A stretch of 64,000 bases of DNA from Pseudomonadota bacterium (GCA_023391815.1 JAEWAF010000011.1:44826-108825), one strand, 5' to 3'; shown: positions 16,882 to 26,678, counted from the first letter of the stretch. The notes: generated from the sequence alone by a model not told the origin. A program made the numbers and translations.

Positions 16882-19800
16882 AAACTCCGGCCGCGTCTAT
16901 GCACGTGTCTTATGCACTGTGCGCACTGACTGCGATTGTCGTCACTCAACAGCCGGCCCGGGCCAGCAGCCCGAGCGACAGTCGTCTGACCGCGGACACG
17001 TCGACGACGATCACGACCACGGAAGGCACCAATCTTCAGATCGTGATCTCACCCGATGAACGGCAGCTCATCATGAACCTGCAAGGTCTGCTCTGGTCGG
17101 TACCGATCGAGGGCGGCAAGGCACGACAGCTGACCGACCGCTTTCTCGAACCGGTGAAGCTCGACTGGTCGCCGGACGGCAAGCGATTGGTCATGCAGTC
17201 CTATCGCGACGGCATGTTTCATCTGTACACGCTGCGCCCGGACGGCGGCGGCATTCAACAGATCACGCATGGCGACGCCGACGATCTCGACCCGCGCTGG
17301 TCGCCCGACGGCAGCAAGATCGCGTTCGTATCCGAACGCGGCGGCAATCGCGACTTGTGGGTGCTGGATGTGAAATCCGGCGCCGCTCGCGCGGTTCTCG
17401 GTGCGGGTGACAAAGGCGTGGGCCCGGATGTCTCCGCTCCCGCCGGCATGATGGGCGTGCCCAGCTGGATCGCCGATCCGGCATGGTCGCCGGACGGTAA
17501 GCACATCGCGTTCGTACGAAACAAAGCGCTCGAAACGGTTGCGCTGGACTCCGGCGAAGTGCGCACCGTGATCAAAGGCCCGGTGTTCGATCTCGCCGCG
17601 CCGAGCTGGTCGCGCGACGGTCGCTCGATCAGCGTGCGACAAGGCTCGGGCTTGTGGATCGTCGACAGCGACGGTGCAAACTCACGTCAGGTCGGCGACA
17701 AGAATGATGTGTTCCCCTTCCCCGCGGCCTGGCTCGCCAGCGGCGAGCTGCTCTACAGCGCCAATGGCGGCATCTTCATCAGCTCGCTCGACAAAGGCAC
17801 GCGCCAGATTCCGTTCGAAGTGAGTTTCAAGCTCGACCGGCCGGCCTATCGTCGCAAATTTTATGACTTCGACGACGCACAGTCGCATCCGGTCAAGGGC
17901 TTCGTGGGTCCGGCGCTCTCACCCGACGGCAAGCGCGCGACCTTCAAGGCGCTGAACGATCTTTGGATCTATGACATCGGCGCCTCCGCGCGCCGCCTCA
18001 CGAACGACACTTACTACGAGATCGACCCGGCCTGGTCACCGGACGGCAGCAAGATCGCGTACGCCTCGGACAAGGCCGGTTCGCAGGACATTTACATTCG
18101 CGATGTGACGAACGGTAACGAAGTGCGCGCCACGTCCCTGCCCGGTGCTGAAGTTGCGCCGGCGTGGTCCCGCGATGGGCGCATGCTGGCGTTCACGACA
18201 CAAGCCGGCGATGTGGCCGTGTTGACGCTCGACACGTCCGAAGTCCGCACGGTGCTCAAAGGTCTGAACGCACCTGGCCGCCCCACCTGGTCCGCTGACG
18301 GCAAGACGCTCGCGTTGGCGGCCTTGCATAACGCAAGGAATCAGATTCTCACCGTGAATCTCGACTCCGGCGCCACGCGTTATCAGGAAGTCGCACCGGG
18401 CCGGAACATTTCCACCCGTGGCGACGACGGCCCCGTCTGGAGCGTCGATGGAAAGTCGATGATCGTCAGTATGGCGAGCCAATTGTGGCGCGTCCCCGTC
18501 GATGCCGATGGACAGATCGTCGGTGCGCCCGAGCAACTCACCTCGCATGCGAGCGATGCTCCATCGCTGAGTCTTGACGGCAAGCGCCTGCTCTATCTGA
18601 ACAATGGCGTGCTCACGCTGCTCGATACCGTCACGCGCAAAGCCCAAGCGCTCGATACCGGCATCGCCTGGCAGCAGGAGAAAGTGAAACAACGCATCGT
18701 CATCCGCAACGTACGCGTGTGGGACGGTGTACACGAGCAGCCCAGTGACAACCGGGACGTCTTCATCGACGACAATCGAATCACGCACATCAAGCCGCAC
18801 GTCGACTCAGCCGTCGAGGGCGATATCCGCGCCATCGATGGCCGTGGCCTCACCCTGGTGCCCGGCTTGTTCGACATGCACAACCATCAGCAGTCGCGCT
18901 CGAAATACCTGGGCGATCGCCAGGGCCGTGCCTGGTTGGCCTATGGCGTCACCTCGACGCGCTCGACCGGCGATCAGGTCTATCGCGCGCTCGAAGACAA
19001 GGAATCGCTCGCCAGCGCCAATCGCGTCGGGCCGCGCTATTTCATGACCGGCGAGATGTTCGAGGGACGCAGCCTCGAATGGGAGTTCGCGCGGCCCGTC
19101 GAGAGCGAACGGCAACTCGCGCTCGATCTGTCGCGAGCTCGAGCGCTCGGCTTCGACCTCATCAAGACTTACGTGCGTTTCCCGTTCAACTATCAAGCCG
19201 AAGTCGTGCGTCGGGCGCATGCTGACATGGGCATCTCGGTGACCTCGCATTATTTCTATCCGGGCGTGACGTACGGCACCGATGGCGTCGAGCACGGTGG
19301 CGGACCGACCCGCTGGGAGATGTCCAATACCAGCGGCTACTACGACGACGTGATGCAGGCGATGAAGAAGACGCACTTCCAGGTCACGACCACGAACTTC
19401 TCCAGCGCCATCGGTATCGCTCAGGATCCCAAAGTGATCGCCGACGCGCGGGTTGCCGCGCTCTACCCGCAATGGGAGCGCGACTCGTTGCAAGCTTTGC
19501 TGCTGTGTTCTCAGGGCAAGGGACCTTGCGGCTTCCTACCGCCGAACGACGATTGGTCGCGCGCATCCGTACAGCGCATGACGCAGTTTCATCGTGCCGG
19601 TGTGACCGTGATGACCGGAACGGATGCGCCGCTCGACAACTACGCCCTCGCCTTGCAACTCAACATGCGCGCGCTCGCTCGACACGGCATGACCAACTTC
19701 GAGACCTTGCAGGTCGCGACGATCGTTCCGGCCCGGGCGCAAGGCGTCGAGAAAGATCTCGGCAGCGTGGAAGCCGGCAAGATCGCGGACCTGGTGCTGG

Positions 19801-19910
19801 TCGAGGGCGATCCGAGCCGGACCATGGAAGATCTGATCAACGTGCGCCTGGTGCTCAAAGGCGGCCACGTCTACAGCGTGGAGGAATTGATGGCGCCCTT
19901 CGCGAAATGA
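16878..19910 (+). CDS. Secreted beta-propeller (TolB/PD40-like) amidohydrolase, paralogue 1
   Basis: A 1010-residue exported protein whose ATG overlaps the upstream stop. A signal peptide ends near ARA|SS. Residues of about 50-590 contain many PD40 blades (SPDGKR, SPDGSKIAF, SRDGR). The C-terminal amidohydrolase domain starts near IVIRNVRVWDGV, with metal motifs FDMHNHQQ, SHYFYPG, GVEHGG and TGTDAPL. Such proteins are thought to be periplasmic peptidase- or amidase-like hydrolases with a propeller gating the active site. It closely parallels the gene at 22225-25248. Last gene before a strong bidirectional terminator. Confidence 0.88.
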   Translation: MKTPAASMHVSYALCALTAIVVTQQPARASSPSDSRLTADTSTTITTTEGTNLQIVISPDERQLIMNLQGLLWSVPIEGGKARQLTDRFLEPVKLDWSPDGKRLVMQSYRDGMFHLYTLRPDGGGIQQITHGDADDLDPRWSPDGSKIAFVSERGGNRDLWVLDVKSGAARAVLGAGDKGVGPDVSAPAGMMGVPSWIADPAWSPDGKHIAFVRNKALETVALDSGEVRTVIKGPVFDLAAPSWSRDGRSISVRQGSGLWIVDSDGANSRQVGDKNDVFPFPAAWLASGELLYSANGGIFISSLDKGTRQIPFEVSFKLDRPAYRRKFYDFDDAQSHPVKGFVGPALSPDGKRATFKALNDLWIYDIGASARRLTNDTYYEIDPAWSPDGSKIAYASDKAGSQDIYIRDVTNGNEVRATSLPGAEVAPAWSRDGRMLAFTTQAGDVAVLTLDTSEVRTVLKGLNAPGRPTWSADGKTLALAALHNARNQILTVNLDSGATRYQEVAPGRNISTRGDDGPVWSVDGKSMIVSMASQLWRVPVDADGQIVGAPEQLTSHASDAPSLSLDGKRLLYLNNGVLTLLDTVTRKAQALDTGIAWQQEKVKQRIVIRNVRVWDGVHEQPSDNRDVFIDDNRITHIKPHVDSAVEGDIRAIDGRGLTLVPGLFDMHNHQQSRSKYLGDRQGRAWLAYGVTSTRSTGDQVYRALEDKESLASANRVGPRYFMTGEMFEGRSLEWEFARPVESERQLALDLSRARALGFDLIKTYVRFPFNYQAEVVRRAHADMGISVTSHYFYPGVTYGTDGVEHGGGPTRWEMSNTSGYYDDVMQAMKKTHFQVTTTNFSSAIGIAQDPKVIADARVAALYPQWERDSLQALLLCSQGKGPCGFLPPNDDWSRASVQRMTQFHRAGVTVMTGTDAPLDNYALALQLNMRALARHGMTNFETLQVATIVPARAQGVEKDLGSVEAGKIADLVLVEGDPSRTMEDLINVRLVLKGGHVYSVEELMAPFAK

Positions 19911-19951
19911 TTCGAAGGCGGCGGCGCAAGGATGACGCCGCCGCCTTCGAA
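19911..19951. terminator. Bidirectional terminator, 16-bp perfect stem
   Basis: Arms at 19911-19926 and 19936-19951 pair perfectly over 16 bp with a 9-nt loop, directly after the stop of the rightward amidohydrolase gene and 6 nt before the stop of the convergent cupin gene. There is no T-tract, but the stem is very stable. Confidence 0.8.
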
Positions 19952-19957
19952 GTCGGG

Positions 19958-20947
19958 CTACTCGACCCGATCCCACACGCCGATGCTGGTGACTTCCTCG
20001 CCCTTGGCGTTACGGCTCTTGGAGACCGACGTGCGCGTCTTGCCGTCCGGCGAAATGCTGATGGTGAAGCGGATCGCCTCCTTGCCGTCCTTGATATCGA
20101 CCAGCGAATAAGTGCGATCATCGACGCGGTGGAACACATTGTGATCCGCCGCCGGGTTGCCTTTCTCCGGATACTGTTTGCCGTCGAAGCGACCGAACGC
20201 TTCCATCTTCACCGGCGGGCCCGACTCGGGCGTCATCTCGAGCGTGTAACGAAAGCCATCGCCTTCGCGCCACATCTTGAAGATCGCATCGCCGTTGCCC
20301 TTGCTGGAAGACTTCTGCGGATTGCGCTTCCACGTGCCCAACCACGGACCGTCGGGCGATGCCACCGCGGACGTGCTCGCCGGCGCATCGACCTGCAGCA
20401 CTTTCTTCGGATCGATCCGAATCACCAGCATCTGGAAATCTTCGGTGACTTCGATGATGTTGTGGGGCGTGTTCGGCGGCAGGATCACGTTGTCGCCGAC
20501 CTTCGCCTTGACGATGCGATGACCTTTGACCTTGCCGCCCTGTCCCGGGCCAAACACCTTGCGCACCGATTCGGAGTTGTTGTCGAACTCCTTGGCCTCC
20601 TCCAGATCGCCGCCGAACACGAACGTCGCGCTGCCTTTGGTGACATGGAACACCTCGGTGATCGCGCTATGCTCGTTGGCCACGCCGTTCCATTTCTGAT
20701 CGCCGGGGTTGTAGGCCACCGCCCCGATGCTGATGTTGCCGGCCGGACCATGGGTATCGACGGTCTGCACGACCTTGTCGATGTTCTTCTGGTCGCCCAG
20801 CGTAGCGATGACTGCCGCCACGTCCGAGGCCGGCACGATCGTCGGTTGACCTCGCGGCGTATGCTGTTGCTGGGCATGAACCGCGGCGATGCTCATCAGC
20901 GTCAGCCCGATGGTCGCCGCAAGGGCGCCAGTGCGTGTCCTCATCAT
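19958..20947 (-). CDS. Secreted cupin protein with a C-terminal VWDR-type beta-sheet domain
   Basis: A 329-residue exported protein. The start ATG at 20947 has GAGGAG 5 nt upstream. After a signal peptide ending in AVHAQQ comes a cupin domain (EVFHVTKGSATFVFGG, then NVILPPNTPHNIIEV). The last ~130 residues form a separate domain opening PWLGTWKRNPQKS and ending GVWDR, recognisably similar to the whole secreted protein at 49250-49756. Function is unknown; the cupin may bind a metal or small ligand. Last gene of the long leftward run, just before the terminator. Confidence 0.8.
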   Translation of the reverse strand: MMRTRTGALAATIGLTLMSIAAVHAQQQHTPRGQPTIVPASDVAAVIATLGDQKNIDKVVQTVDTHGPAGNISIGAVAYNPGDQKWNGVANEHSAITEVFHVTKGSATFVFGGDLEEAKEFDNNSESVRKVFGPGQGGKVKGHRIVKAKVGDNVILPPNTPHNIIEVTEDFQMLVIRIDPKKVLQVDAPASTSAVASPDGPWLGTWKRNPQKSSSKGNGDAIFKMWREGDGFRYTLEMTPESGPPVKMEAFGRFDGKQYPEKGNPAADHNVFHRVDDRTYSLVDIKDGKEAIRFTISISPDGKTRTSVSKSRNAKGEEVTSIGVWDRVE

Positions 20948-20972
20948 CGATACTCCTCGTTGGATTGTTCGG

Positions 20973-22208
20973 CTACTTGCGAGCGGCGATGGCACTGACC
21001 AGGATCTTGCTCGAAGCCCTGGGGAAGCCCTGCACGATGGCGACGACCGCGCTGGCCCGCTTCGGATCGAACGACGAATCGAGGGCGCGAGCCGCTTTGT
21101 AGAAGCCGTTCAGCGCGTCCGCCGCGTTCTCGCCCTCTCTTATATATATGTCGAACCGTGCGACATCGGACAGCTTCAAGCCGCCCGCATTGCTCAGCGC
21201 CGAATGCAGCGCGTTAGCCGCCGCTTTTGCCTGCCCGGCAATGTTGTCGGCGCTGACGCCATTCTTCGCGTACTCGACACCGCCCATGCCGCTCACGAAA
21301 GTCACATTGCTGGCGGTCGCGGATTGAGCGGCCGTGTCGGACGGCACTTCTCCTTGCGGCACGCGCGCGATATCGGCCGGCTTGCTGCGCGAAGCGATGA
21401 TCGACATCTGCACTTTCAAGCTCGGCAAGGTCGCGCCATTGAGCACGACGACCGTGCCGCTGCCGGGATGATTGTTGATCTCGGGCAATCGCTTCCGCAG
21501 GTACTGATGCAGCTTCGCGGTCGTGTCCACCGGATCGGTGCCGGTCGTGACGTAAAGGTTGTACGAGACCACGTTGGCCAATGTGAGCCCCGCGTGGCCG
21601 AGCACGGCGCCGAGATTGCCCACCATCAGCTCGATCTCCTGTTCGAGGTTCTCGACCGAGTGCATGCCGGTGCCGTAGAAATCGAGTCCTTCCAGGCCGA
21701 ACGAAGCGACGAAACGTTCATTGCCGATCGACTCCACGCTCATTCTCGGCCCGAACATGATGGGCACGCGCGTCATGCCGTTCGGCGCGCGACCGCCGAC
21801 GAGCTCCACCATCAATTGCGTATTCGGGTCGGGAAACGACGGCACGACGACGATGGTGCCGGCGGTGGGATTGTTGGTGAGCTCCGGCCCCATGCGCCGC
21901 AGGTTGCCGATGAGCCGGGTAAATATTTTCGCGGGCTCCTGCGAGCCGGCTTTGAGAAATATCGTGTGCCTCATCAGGTCGCCGACTTTCAGATTGCCCG
22001 CTTTGAGCATCGCGGCGATCTTGGCGGTGACCTCTTCCACCTGCTCCATCGCATCGCCTCGCGTGCCATAGATGGCCGAAGGCAGGACCAGATCGCCGGC
22101 GGTAGCGACGAGCGCCACTTCCTGTTGGGCGATGACCGTGGTTTCAGCCGCTCGCGCCGACAGCGATAGCGCTGCAAGCATCACGGCAGTGACGATGCGA
22201 CCCTTCAT
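20973..22208 (-). CDS. Secreted protein with three tandem RidA (YjgF-like) domains
   Basis: A 411-residue protein with a signal peptide (GRIVTAVMLAALSLSARA|AE) followed by three RidA-like repeats at about 25-135, 155-275 and 290-410, each with a helix of the form EEVTAKIAAMLKAG, EQEIELMVGNLG or AANALHSALSNAG and a following LSDVxxxxIYxxxG-like strand. Cytosolic RidA deaminates reactive enamines as a trimer; here three copies are joined in one exported chain, possibly a covalent trimer. The catalytic Arg of classical RidA was not obvious. Transcribed between the second propeller amidohydrolase and the cupin protein with short gaps. Confidence 0.8.
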   Translation of the reverse strand: MKGRIVTAVMLAALSLSARAAETTVIAQQEVALVATAGDLVLPSAIYGTRGDAMEQVEEVTAKIAAMLKAGNLKVGDLMRHTIFLKAGSQEPAKIFTRLIGNLRRMGPELTNNPTAGTIVVVPSFPDPNTQLMVELVGGRAPNGMTRVPIMFGPRMSVESIGNERFVASFGLEGLDFYGTGMHSVENLEQEIELMVGNLGAVLGHAGLTLANVVSYNLYVTTGTDPVDTTAKLHQYLRKRLPEINNHPGSGTVVVLNGATLPSLKVQMSIIASRSKPADIARVPQGEVPSDTAAQSATASNVTFVSGMGGVEYAKNGVSADNIAGQAKAAANALHSALSNAGGLKLSDVARFDIYIREGENAADALNGFYKAARALDSSFDPKRASAVVAIVQGFPRASSKILVSAIAARK

Positions 22209-22224
22209 CTTTGCTCCCTAGTTC

Positions 22225-25200
22225 TCAGCGACTCGCAGTCACGCCCGCCGCGACGGGGAACTCCGTCAGCTCTTGCAGCTCGTAGAGCCGTCCCGCCTTC
22301 ATCACTTTGCGGACCTTGGATGCATTCCTGATGTCGAGCAGCGGATTGCCCTCGACCAGGACCAGATCGGCAATTTTTCCGACTTCGACACTGCCGAGGT
22401 CGCGCGCAACTCCAAGCGCTTCCGCCGGCAGAACGGTCGCGGCACGCAGAGCGTGATAGGGCGAAATCCCCGCCTTCACCATTTGCACCATCTCGTTGTG
22501 AGTGACGATGCCAGTCGGTTGAAACGGCGTGTCGGTGCCCACGATCAGGCGTGCGCCCGCCGCGTGCAGACGGGCGATCGAGGCGCGCACATTGGCCAAC
22601 ATCACATCGCCTCCGGGCACATCGCCCGAGGCGAACTTCGGCGCCTTGCGCACCCAGGACGGCTGCAACGCCCAACGTGCCTCCGCGATCTTCGGGTCAT
22701 GGTCGATCAATTCCGCGGATGGCGTGAACAACGACAGCGTCGGCGCATTGGTCATCCCGGACTTCGAGAGGATCTGCACAACGTCGTCGTAGACATGTTG
22801 CAGATTGCTGACCTTGCCCGAGTAGCCCCGACTCGATCCGGCCACAAAAAAATGTTCCGAGCTGTCCATGCCGAAGTACGCACCCGGATACAAGTCATGT
22901 GCGCTCACCGGGATGCCCGCGTTGTGGGCGGTCTTCACGATCTCGGCGCGGATCGGCTCGCTGGTGTGCATGTAGGACTTGATCAAGTCGTAGCCCAAAG
23001 TCCGGGCGAGCTCGATCTGACGATGCACTTCGGCCGCGGTGTTGACCGGCGTGCCCATTTCCCAAATGGTTTGCTCGCCGTCCAGGATATAGCCGGTCAC
23101 GAACATGTTGGGACCGGGGCGCTGGCCCGCGGCCAACGCTTCCTTCTCTTCCAACACATCGCCCGGTACGTTGCCCGGGCTGCGCACCGTGGTGATGCCA
23201 TACGCCAGATTGAGTCGGCCATACGTGGCGCCGAACTCTTTGATCAGGTGCGAATGGGTGTCCATCAAACCCGGAATGACGGTGAGACCGGCGGCATCGA
23301 TATAACGTCCTTCCGGTGGTCGCGTGCCGTGCGGCTCGATGCGACGGATTCGCCCATCCGCAACGACGATGTCGACATCGGCGCGAGCGGATTCGGAAAC
23401 GCCGTCGACCAAGAGCCCCGCGCGAATCGTGGTGACGCCTTGCTCGAGCTTCGCGCGCCACTTCAACGGCAGCGGCACAGCGCGAGAACGTCCCGTCGTC
23501 ATGTCGAACAGATGCATGATGCTGCCCGCGTTCACCAGCAGCAGCCGCGAATCCGCCGACCAGCTCTGTCCCGTCGTGATCAGATCGGCAAGTTTGCGGG
23601 GCGCTTCGAATTCGCCGTCACGCTCTTGTGCGGACTGCTGCCACAGTGCCGACTCCAGCTGATAAACGAACGTTTTTCCGTCGGGCGAAATGCTCGGCCC
23701 ATCGCCCGAGCGATTGCCGATGGAGCGGCCTTTCACCAGGGCGAGCGGACGACCCGGCCCGCCATCGACAGGCACGATGGCTGCTTGATTCTCGCCACCG
23801 ATCAAGTACGACTGGGTGTCGGATTGACCGCGATAGGTCGAGACCAGCAACGATTTGGCATCGGGCATCCACACCGGATAGCCGGGACTTGAACCAGCCG
23901 CATCGAGCGTCGCGTCCGCGCCCGTGTTCAACTCGAGCACGTGCAATCGCTCGACATAAGCGCCGAAGGCATCCACGTACGCAAGCTTGCTGGCATCGGG
24001 CGACCACACGGGGCGCATCTCCGCACCCGGCGCACTCGTGATCCGTTTCAACTCGCCGGAAGAAACATCGATACTCCACACATCGAGACTGCCCCCTCGA
24101 TCCGTCGAGAACGCGAGGCGTCGACCGTCAGGCGACCACGCTGGATCGACGACGGCATACGGCCCCTCGTCGGTGAGCCGGCGCGGATTGCCGCCGATGT
24201 CCATGATCCACAGCCCGCCCAGGGCGGTGAACGCGATCTGCTTGCCATCCGGTGACAACACGGCTCGCTGCACGCCAAGTACGGGCCGCTCTGCGTTGGA
24301 TGTGAGATCCTGCGTCTTCTTTCGATACGTCGGTCGCCGCACTTCCAGCGGCGCGGTGAACGGAACGATCTGCGCCGTGCCGCCATCGAGGCTGCGGCGT
24401 TTGATCTTGCCGTCGGCCGTGTAGAGATATTCGCGCTCCGACAACCATTGCAAGCGGAACGGATGGAAGTCCTCGCCGTCGAGGAACAGCTCGTTGTCGC
24501 GCATCATCTTCGCTTGCGCGGCCTCGAACTTCACGAAGATCAGGTGCTGGCCGTCGGGCGTCCAGGTGGGCACGCCGGAAGGCGCGATCGACGGACCACC
24601 GGAGAGTTTGATCGGCGCGACTTGTCGCTCGTTGCCTTGCAGATCGGCCACATAAACACCCGCCGCGCCATTGCGATCTGAGAAGTACGCGACTTGGGTG
24701 CCATCCGGCGACCAGCTTGCACGGCTGTTGCCGCCGGGTCCCGGACTCAAGCGACGCACACTGCCGTCCGCGAGCGAACGAGACCAGATGTCGAACTTGC
24801 CGCTGCGAGTCGAGGTGAAGGCGATCGACTTGCCATCGGGCGACCAGCTCGGTTCGCGCTCGTCGAACGGATCCGCGGCGAGCGCTCGTGGCTTCTCGCC
24901 GTTCGCACCCATCACCCAGATCTTCCAATGACCGTCACGATTCGACTGAAACGCGAGGGAACGTCCATCCGGGGACCACGTGGGCTGGCGCGCATCGAAC
25001 AACGCATCGGTGATCGGTGTGGCCTTGCCCCCGGACACCGGCATCTTGAACAGCACGCCCTGCAGATCGAACACGAGCTGGGTGCGATCGGGCGATAGCG
25101 CGACGGCGATGCTGGTGCCTTCGCTGATCTGCAACGTGATCGGCGCTCCCGCGGGCGTCGACGCCGAGGACGGCGTGCCAAATGCCGAGACCGCTGCTGT

Positions 25201-25248
25201 AAGCGCGGCGATCAACCACTGTTTCAAACGCAATGCGCTCACGCTCAT
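22225..25248 (-). CDS. Secreted beta-propeller (TolB/PD40-like) amidohydrolase, paralogue 2
   Basis: A 1007-residue exported protein with the same architecture as the gene at 16878-19910: signal peptide, PD40 blades (SPDRTQLVF, SPDGRSLAF, SPDGKSIAF), then an amidohydrolase domain with MDTHSHLI, SAHDLYPGAYF, SSEHFF and VGTDTPF metal motifs, and the shared end SVEVGKIADLVLVEGNPL. ATG at 25248 overlaps the upstream DUF6644 stop (TGATG); a long upstream in-frame opening is not used. Likely a periplasmic amide or peptide hydrolase. Confidence 0.88.
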   Translation of the reverse strand: MSVSALRLKQWLIAALTAAVSAFGTPSSASTPAGAPITLQISEGTSIAVALSPDRTQLVFDLQGVLFKMPVSGGKATPITDALFDARQPTWSPDGRSLAFQSNRDGHWKIWVMGANGEKPRALAADPFDEREPSWSPDGKSIAFTSTRSGKFDIWSRSLADGSVRRLSPGPGGNSRASWSPDGTQVAYFSDRNGAAGVYVADLQGNERQVAPIKLSGGPSIAPSGVPTWTPDGQHLIFVKFEAAQAKMMRDNELFLDGEDFHPFRLQWLSEREYLYTADGKIKRRSLDGGTAQIVPFTAPLEVRRPTYRKKTQDLTSNAERPVLGVQRAVLSPDGKQIAFTALGGLWIMDIGGNPRRLTDEGPYAVVDPAWSPDGRRLAFSTDRGGSLDVWSIDVSSGELKRITSAPGAEMRPVWSPDASKLAYVDAFGAYVERLHVLELNTGADATLDAAGSSPGYPVWMPDAKSLLVSTYRGQSDTQSYLIGGENQAAIVPVDGGPGRPLALVKGRSIGNRSGDGPSISPDGKTFVYQLESALWQQSAQERDGEFEAPRKLADLITTGQSWSADSRLLLVNAGSIMHLFDMTTGRSRAVPLPLKWRAKLEQGVTTIRAGLLVDGVSESARADVDIVVADGRIRRIEPHGTRPPEGRYIDAAGLTVIPGLMDTHSHLIKEFGATYGRLNLAYGITTVRSPGNVPGDVLEEKEALAAGQRPGPNMFVTGYILDGEQTIWEMGTPVNTAAEVHRQIELARTLGYDLIKSYMHTSEPIRAEIVKTAHNAGIPVSAHDLYPGAYFGMDSSEHFFVAGSSRGYSGKVSNLQHVYDDVVQILSKSGMTNAPTLSLFTPSAELIDHDPKIAEARWALQPSWVRKAPKFASGDVPGGDVMLANVRASIARLHAAGARLIVGTDTPFQPTGIVTHNEMVQMVKAGISPYHALRAATVLPAEALGVARDLGSVEVGKIADLVLVEGNPLLDIRNASKVRKVMKAGRLYELQELTEFPVAAGVTASR

Positions 25249-25742
25249 CAAACGAATCCGACCCAACGACCCAGGAAGACCACGACGATCCAGCAGCTGA
25301 GCGACACCGCGCCCGCGGATCTCGCCGCGACCGGCGGTCGATGCGCGGTGTCCCAGGTCTCGATGGAGCGCCACGTGAGTCGGTGAAAGACCAGCATGTT
25401 CAGGCCGGCGACGCTCAGCACGACCAGCTTGGAAAGAAAGAATGGATTCTCGATGTAGCTGGTGGCGTTCGCGACGAACATCAATGATCCGGACAGCAGC
25501 GCGATCGCGAATCCGCTCCATGCGATCGGCAGGATGTGACCCGCGACATCGCGCACCGAACGCCGCGTCCATGCCCAGCCGAGCAGACGCAGATCGACGA
25601 GGCTGATGGTGCCGATCACCAGCCCTACCCCGATCACGTGGATGGACTCGAGCAGCGGAAACAAATAATCGGAGTTGACGGTGGCTTCGGCGAAGCTCGT
25701 CTGCACCAGCCACTGCGCACACTGAACGATGAAGTCATGCAT
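25248..25742 (-). CDS. DUF6644 family inner-membrane protein, copy 1
   Basis: A 164-residue protein with about four transmembrane helices, including ESIHVIGVGLVIGTISLVDLRLLG, the DUF6644-type histidine-containing core. It overlaps the second copy by 8 nt and the following amidohydrolase by TGATG. The family has no assigned activity; conserved histidines in transmembrane helices would suit heme or quinone binding, and a cytochrome c'-like gene sits two genes upstream. Confidence 0.75.
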   Translation of the reverse strand: MHDFIVQCAQWLVQTSFAEATVNSDYLFPLLESIHVIGVGLVIGTISLVDLRLLGWAWTRRSVRDVAGHILPIAWSGFAIALLSGSLMFVANATSYIENPFFLSKLVVLSVAGLNMLVFHRLTWRSIETWDTAHRPPVAARSAGAVSLSCWIVVVFLGRWVGFV

Positions 25743-26223
25743 AGGCGATCCAGCGGCCGCACAGAACGATCACGATCAACAGCACCATTCCCAGCCCCAC
25801 CGCCGGCAGCACCGCGGGTGACGGTGCGCGTTCGGTCGCCCAATAATTCGGCCGCTTGCGCACGTTCAGTTGGAAGGCGCGCGCCAGCGGAATGAGCGCG
25901 ACCAGGCAGCCCATCTTCGCGAAGAAGTACGGATTGTTCAGGGTGCGTGTCGGCTCGGCGACGATCAGGGTCGCCCCGGTGATCGCCAGCACCAGCAACG
26001 CCCACCAGGTCGCGGGCAGCAAACGATCGTTCAGAGTGAGAATGTGCAGATGACGGGCGTTAACACCGAACAGCCTGAGGGCGATGATCACGCTGCACGA
26101 GAGCACCACGCCGATGCCCAGGATATGGATGCTCTGGACCGTGGGCACGACCCACGTGACTTCTTTCAGCCACTCGCTGAGCGGCGTCGCGCCGAGCCAG
26201 GCAATGAATTGCTGATAGTCCAT
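25735..26223 (-). CDS. DUF6644 family inner-membrane protein, copy 2
   Basis: A 162-residue paralogue of the neighbouring protein with the same core (VQSIHILGIGVVLSCSVIIALRLFG) and about four transmembrane helices. ATG at 26223 overlaps the stop of the cytochrome c'-like gene (TGATG). The tandem pair may form a heterodimer. The function is unknown; electron transfer with the neighbouring c-type cytochrome is a guess from context. Confidence 0.75.
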   Translation of the reverse strand: MDYQQFIAWLGATPLSEWLKEVTWVVPTVQSIHILGIGVVLSCSVIIALRLFGVNARHLHILTLNDRLLPATWWALLVLAITGATLIVAEPTRTLNNPYFFAKMGCLVALIPLARAFQLNVRKRPNYWATERAPSPAVLPAVGLGMVLLIVIVLCGRWIAYA

Positions 26224-26678
26224 CACTTCATGCCCGCGGCCACGTGGCACGATTCGCAGGCTTCGTCGATGCGAATGCCCAGCTGCATGAATCCTTCGGC
26301 ATCGTGATGTTCGGCGGCGGCCGCCGAATCGATCGCCAGATTTCGCAACAGCGCGACCGTGCCGTCCCATCCAGGCACATCCATGCGCCGGTCGGGATGC
26401 GACAACACGCCGATCAACTCGGCCAGCACGAGGGCGGAGCTTTCCGCGTCTTCCCATTCCTGATCGTTGCGTGGAAACAGCGAATGCTCGCCGGTCTTGT
26501 CGGTCACCCAGCCCTGTCGGCTCCAAAGATCCTTGGCCGCGTAAGAAATCACGTGGCCCATGTATTCCTTGATGGGCATCACCGGTTCGGCGCGTTTGGC
26601 GGCGGCATGATGGGTGCTGGCGATGCACGCCCAGAACAGCGTGACGGCGGCGGTGCCGATGAGATGAGTTCGTTTCAT
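26223..26678 (-). CDS. Cytochrome c'-like secreted monoheme protein
   Basis: A 151-residue exported protein. ATG at 26678 starts a signal peptide (KRTHLIGTAAVTLFWACIAS); an upstream extension from 26732 is not credible. The single heme motif CESCH lies near the C-terminus, as in class II cytochromes c', with preceding helical segments consistent with a four-helix bundle. Such proteins bind heme in the periplasm and may carry electrons or bind NO/CO. It is followed without gap by two DUF6644 membrane proteins. Confidence 0.7.
   Translation of the reverse strand: MKRTHLIGTAAVTLFWACIASTHHAAAKRAEPVMPIKEYMGHVISYAAKDLWSRQGWVTDKTGEHSLFPRNDQEWEDAESSALVLAELIGVLSHPDRRMDVPGWDGTVALLRNLAIDSAAAAEHHDAEGFMQLGIRIDEACESCHVAAGMK

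Noticed and set aside
22225..25722. A longer 1165-codon start for the second propeller amidohydrolase
   Set aside because: The extra N-terminus is the DUF6644 gene read out of frame; the signal peptide begins at ATG 25248.
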